From Kiritimatiellia bacterium (GTDB lineage Bacteria > Verrucomicrobiota > Kiritimatiellia > UBA8416 > JAIOPI01): a stretch of 6,220 nt of DNA. Position 1 is the first letter of the stretch, and each line of letters starts with the position of its first letter. The notes under the pieces are model-generated. The model worked only from the letters and a program-made list of their open reading frames with translations. It did no database searches and was not told the DNA's origin. This document shows, piece after piece, positions 5,681-6,220 of the stretch. The stretch covers positions 1-6,220 of the forward strand of contig JAPKCZ010000135.1 of NCBI GenBank assembly GCA_028822745.1. Direction: 5' to 3'. Both the position numbers and the translations under genes were made by a program.

Positions 5681-6019
5681 ACCAATGGCATCCAGGCCGG
5701 TTTCACCGGTTCGGATGCGTATGCAATCCACAAGATCCACAACAAATATTTTACCGTCACCAATGTTCCCTGTGCGGGCGGCTTCGATAATCGTTGCCGT
5801 CGTCGCATCGACAAACTCATCGTTGACGGCGACCTCAAGACGAATCTTTTTCAAAAGGTTCACCTCAATATCGGCACCACGATACGACTCGTGATAGCCC
5901 TTCTGTTGGCCGCAACCCAGCGCATTCGTGACCGACATCTTGTGGATGTCCTTTTCGAAGAGCGCCTGTTTAACGGGCGTCAACGCCTCTGGTTGAATGT
6001 ATGCTATGAGCAATTTCAT
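5678..6019 (-). CDS. glnK: P-II nitrogen regulatory protein, GlnK type, lacking Tyr51
   Basis: P-II proteins are trimeric cytoplasmic sensors that bind ATP or ADP and 2-oxoglutarate and control Amt channels and nitrogen enzymes through a flexible T-loop. The 113-residue length matches the family (112-113). Family segments are MSVTNALGCGQQKG (28-41, with Gln39 at the 2-oxoglutarate site), the T-loop YHESYRGADIEVNL (42-55), the B-loop TGNIGDGKIF (83-92, Lys90) and the C-loop RIRTGE (101-106). Position 51, the uridylylated Tyr of E. coli GlnB/GlnK, is Ile here, and Lys9 of E. coli is Gln. Other Tyr51-less P-II proteins are known, so this looks like a subfamily trait rather than damage. AAGGA 8 nt upstream, within GGAGGAAGGA, is a strong ribosome site. 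The amt stop lies 83 bp upstream on the same strand, making an amt-glnK operon. Confidence 0.95.
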   Translation of the reverse strand: MKLLIAYIQPEALTPVKQALFEKDIHKMSVTNALGCGQQKGYHESYRGADIEVNLLKKIRLEVAVNDEFVDATTATIIEAARTGNIGDGKIFVVDLVDCIRIRTGETGLDAIG

Positions 6020-6040
6020 TTCGCTTTTCCTTCCTCCGGG
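6020..6040 (-). promoter_or_regulatory. Strong ribosome binding site of glnK
   Basis: The minus strand reads GGAGGAAGGA a few bases before the ATG at 6019, with AAGGA at 8 nt spacing. It is the best Shine-Dalgarno sequence in the window and confirms the glnK start. It fits high translation of a second cistron after amt. Confidence 0.75.
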
Positions 6041-6102
6041 GCATGATCCTCGGACTATTTCAGCCTAAATACTGTCTATTAATCGATACTTGATGTTTCG
6101 AA

Positions 6103-6220
6103 TTACTGCACAGAGAAGATCTGGAATCCACCATAGGCTTCCATACCGTGCTCGCCGACGTCCAATCCGCCCAGTTCTTCTTCTTTCGATACACGCAGAC
6201 CAATGGTCGCCTTGATCACC
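6103..6220 (-). CDS. amt: Ammonium transporter Amt, C-terminal 38 residues (gene enters from the right edge)
   Basis: Amt/AmtB proteins are trimeric inner-membrane ammonium channels. Only the cytoplasmic tail is in the window. It reads GLRVSKEEELGGLDVGEH from residue 7 of the visible part and continues GMEAYGGFQIF before the TAA at 6105-6103. The RVS.EEE..GLD..EHG..AY pattern is the conserved C-terminal region of Amt proteins, which couples the subunits and is needed for channel activity and P-II control. The downstream glnK on the same strand is the classic pairing, in which the P-II protein blocks the channel when nitrogen is plentiful. No transmembrane segment is visible because the rest lies outside, so substrate preference cannot be judged. 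Confidence 0.93.
   Translation of the reverse strand, partial: VIKATIGLRVSKEEELGGLDVGEHGMEAYGGFQIFSVQ

Overview
The window looks like an ordinary chromosomal segment of a bacterium that makes peptidoglycan and exports proteins. Base composition is moderately GC-rich. There are no tRNA or rRNA genes, phage or transposon genes, or CRISPR arrays. The host lineage cannot be fixed from this DNA alone. A short glutamate kinase without a PUA domain and a P-II protein without the usual Tyr51 argue against a typical enterobacterium. A member of the PVC group (for example Kiritimatiellota or Verrucomicrobiota) is only a guess.

Left part (1-2785): the first 150 codons of murG run leftward off the window edge. 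Diverging from it across a 167-bp intergenic region is a rightward proB-proA pair. These two genes cover the first two steps of proline synthesis from glutamate, ATP-dependent phosphorylation and then NADPH-dependent reduction to glutamate semialdehyde. The shared murG/proB region holds one promoter-like pair on each strand and several dyad symmetries. A perfect 16-bp palindrome sits in the 71-bp gap between proB and proA.

Middle part (2804-5493): two leftward genes of unknown function. The first, which converges on proA, encodes an exported protein with six tandem copies of an 18-bp repeat (peptide unit A-P/S-A/V-V-E-D). The second encodes a 523-residue cytoplasmic protein. It has an N-terminal helical module and a C-terminal domain resembling a histidine-kinase dimerisation domain, but the phospho-acceptor His is replaced by Gln and no ATPase domain follows.

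Right part (5573-6220): the end of an amt ammonium-transporter gene and a complete glnK-type P-II gene, both leftward, form a classical amt-glnK nitrogen operon. It ends in a strong intrinsic terminator, so the 523-aa gene probably has its own promoter. The P-II T-loop has Ile at position 51, so control by uridylylation at that residue is ruled out; effector binding (ATP/ADP/2-oxoglutarate) should remain.

Nothing here amounts to a clear new system. The items most worth a second look are the kinase-like 523-aa protein beside amt-glnK, the repeat-bearing exported protein, and the dyad elements around proBA.
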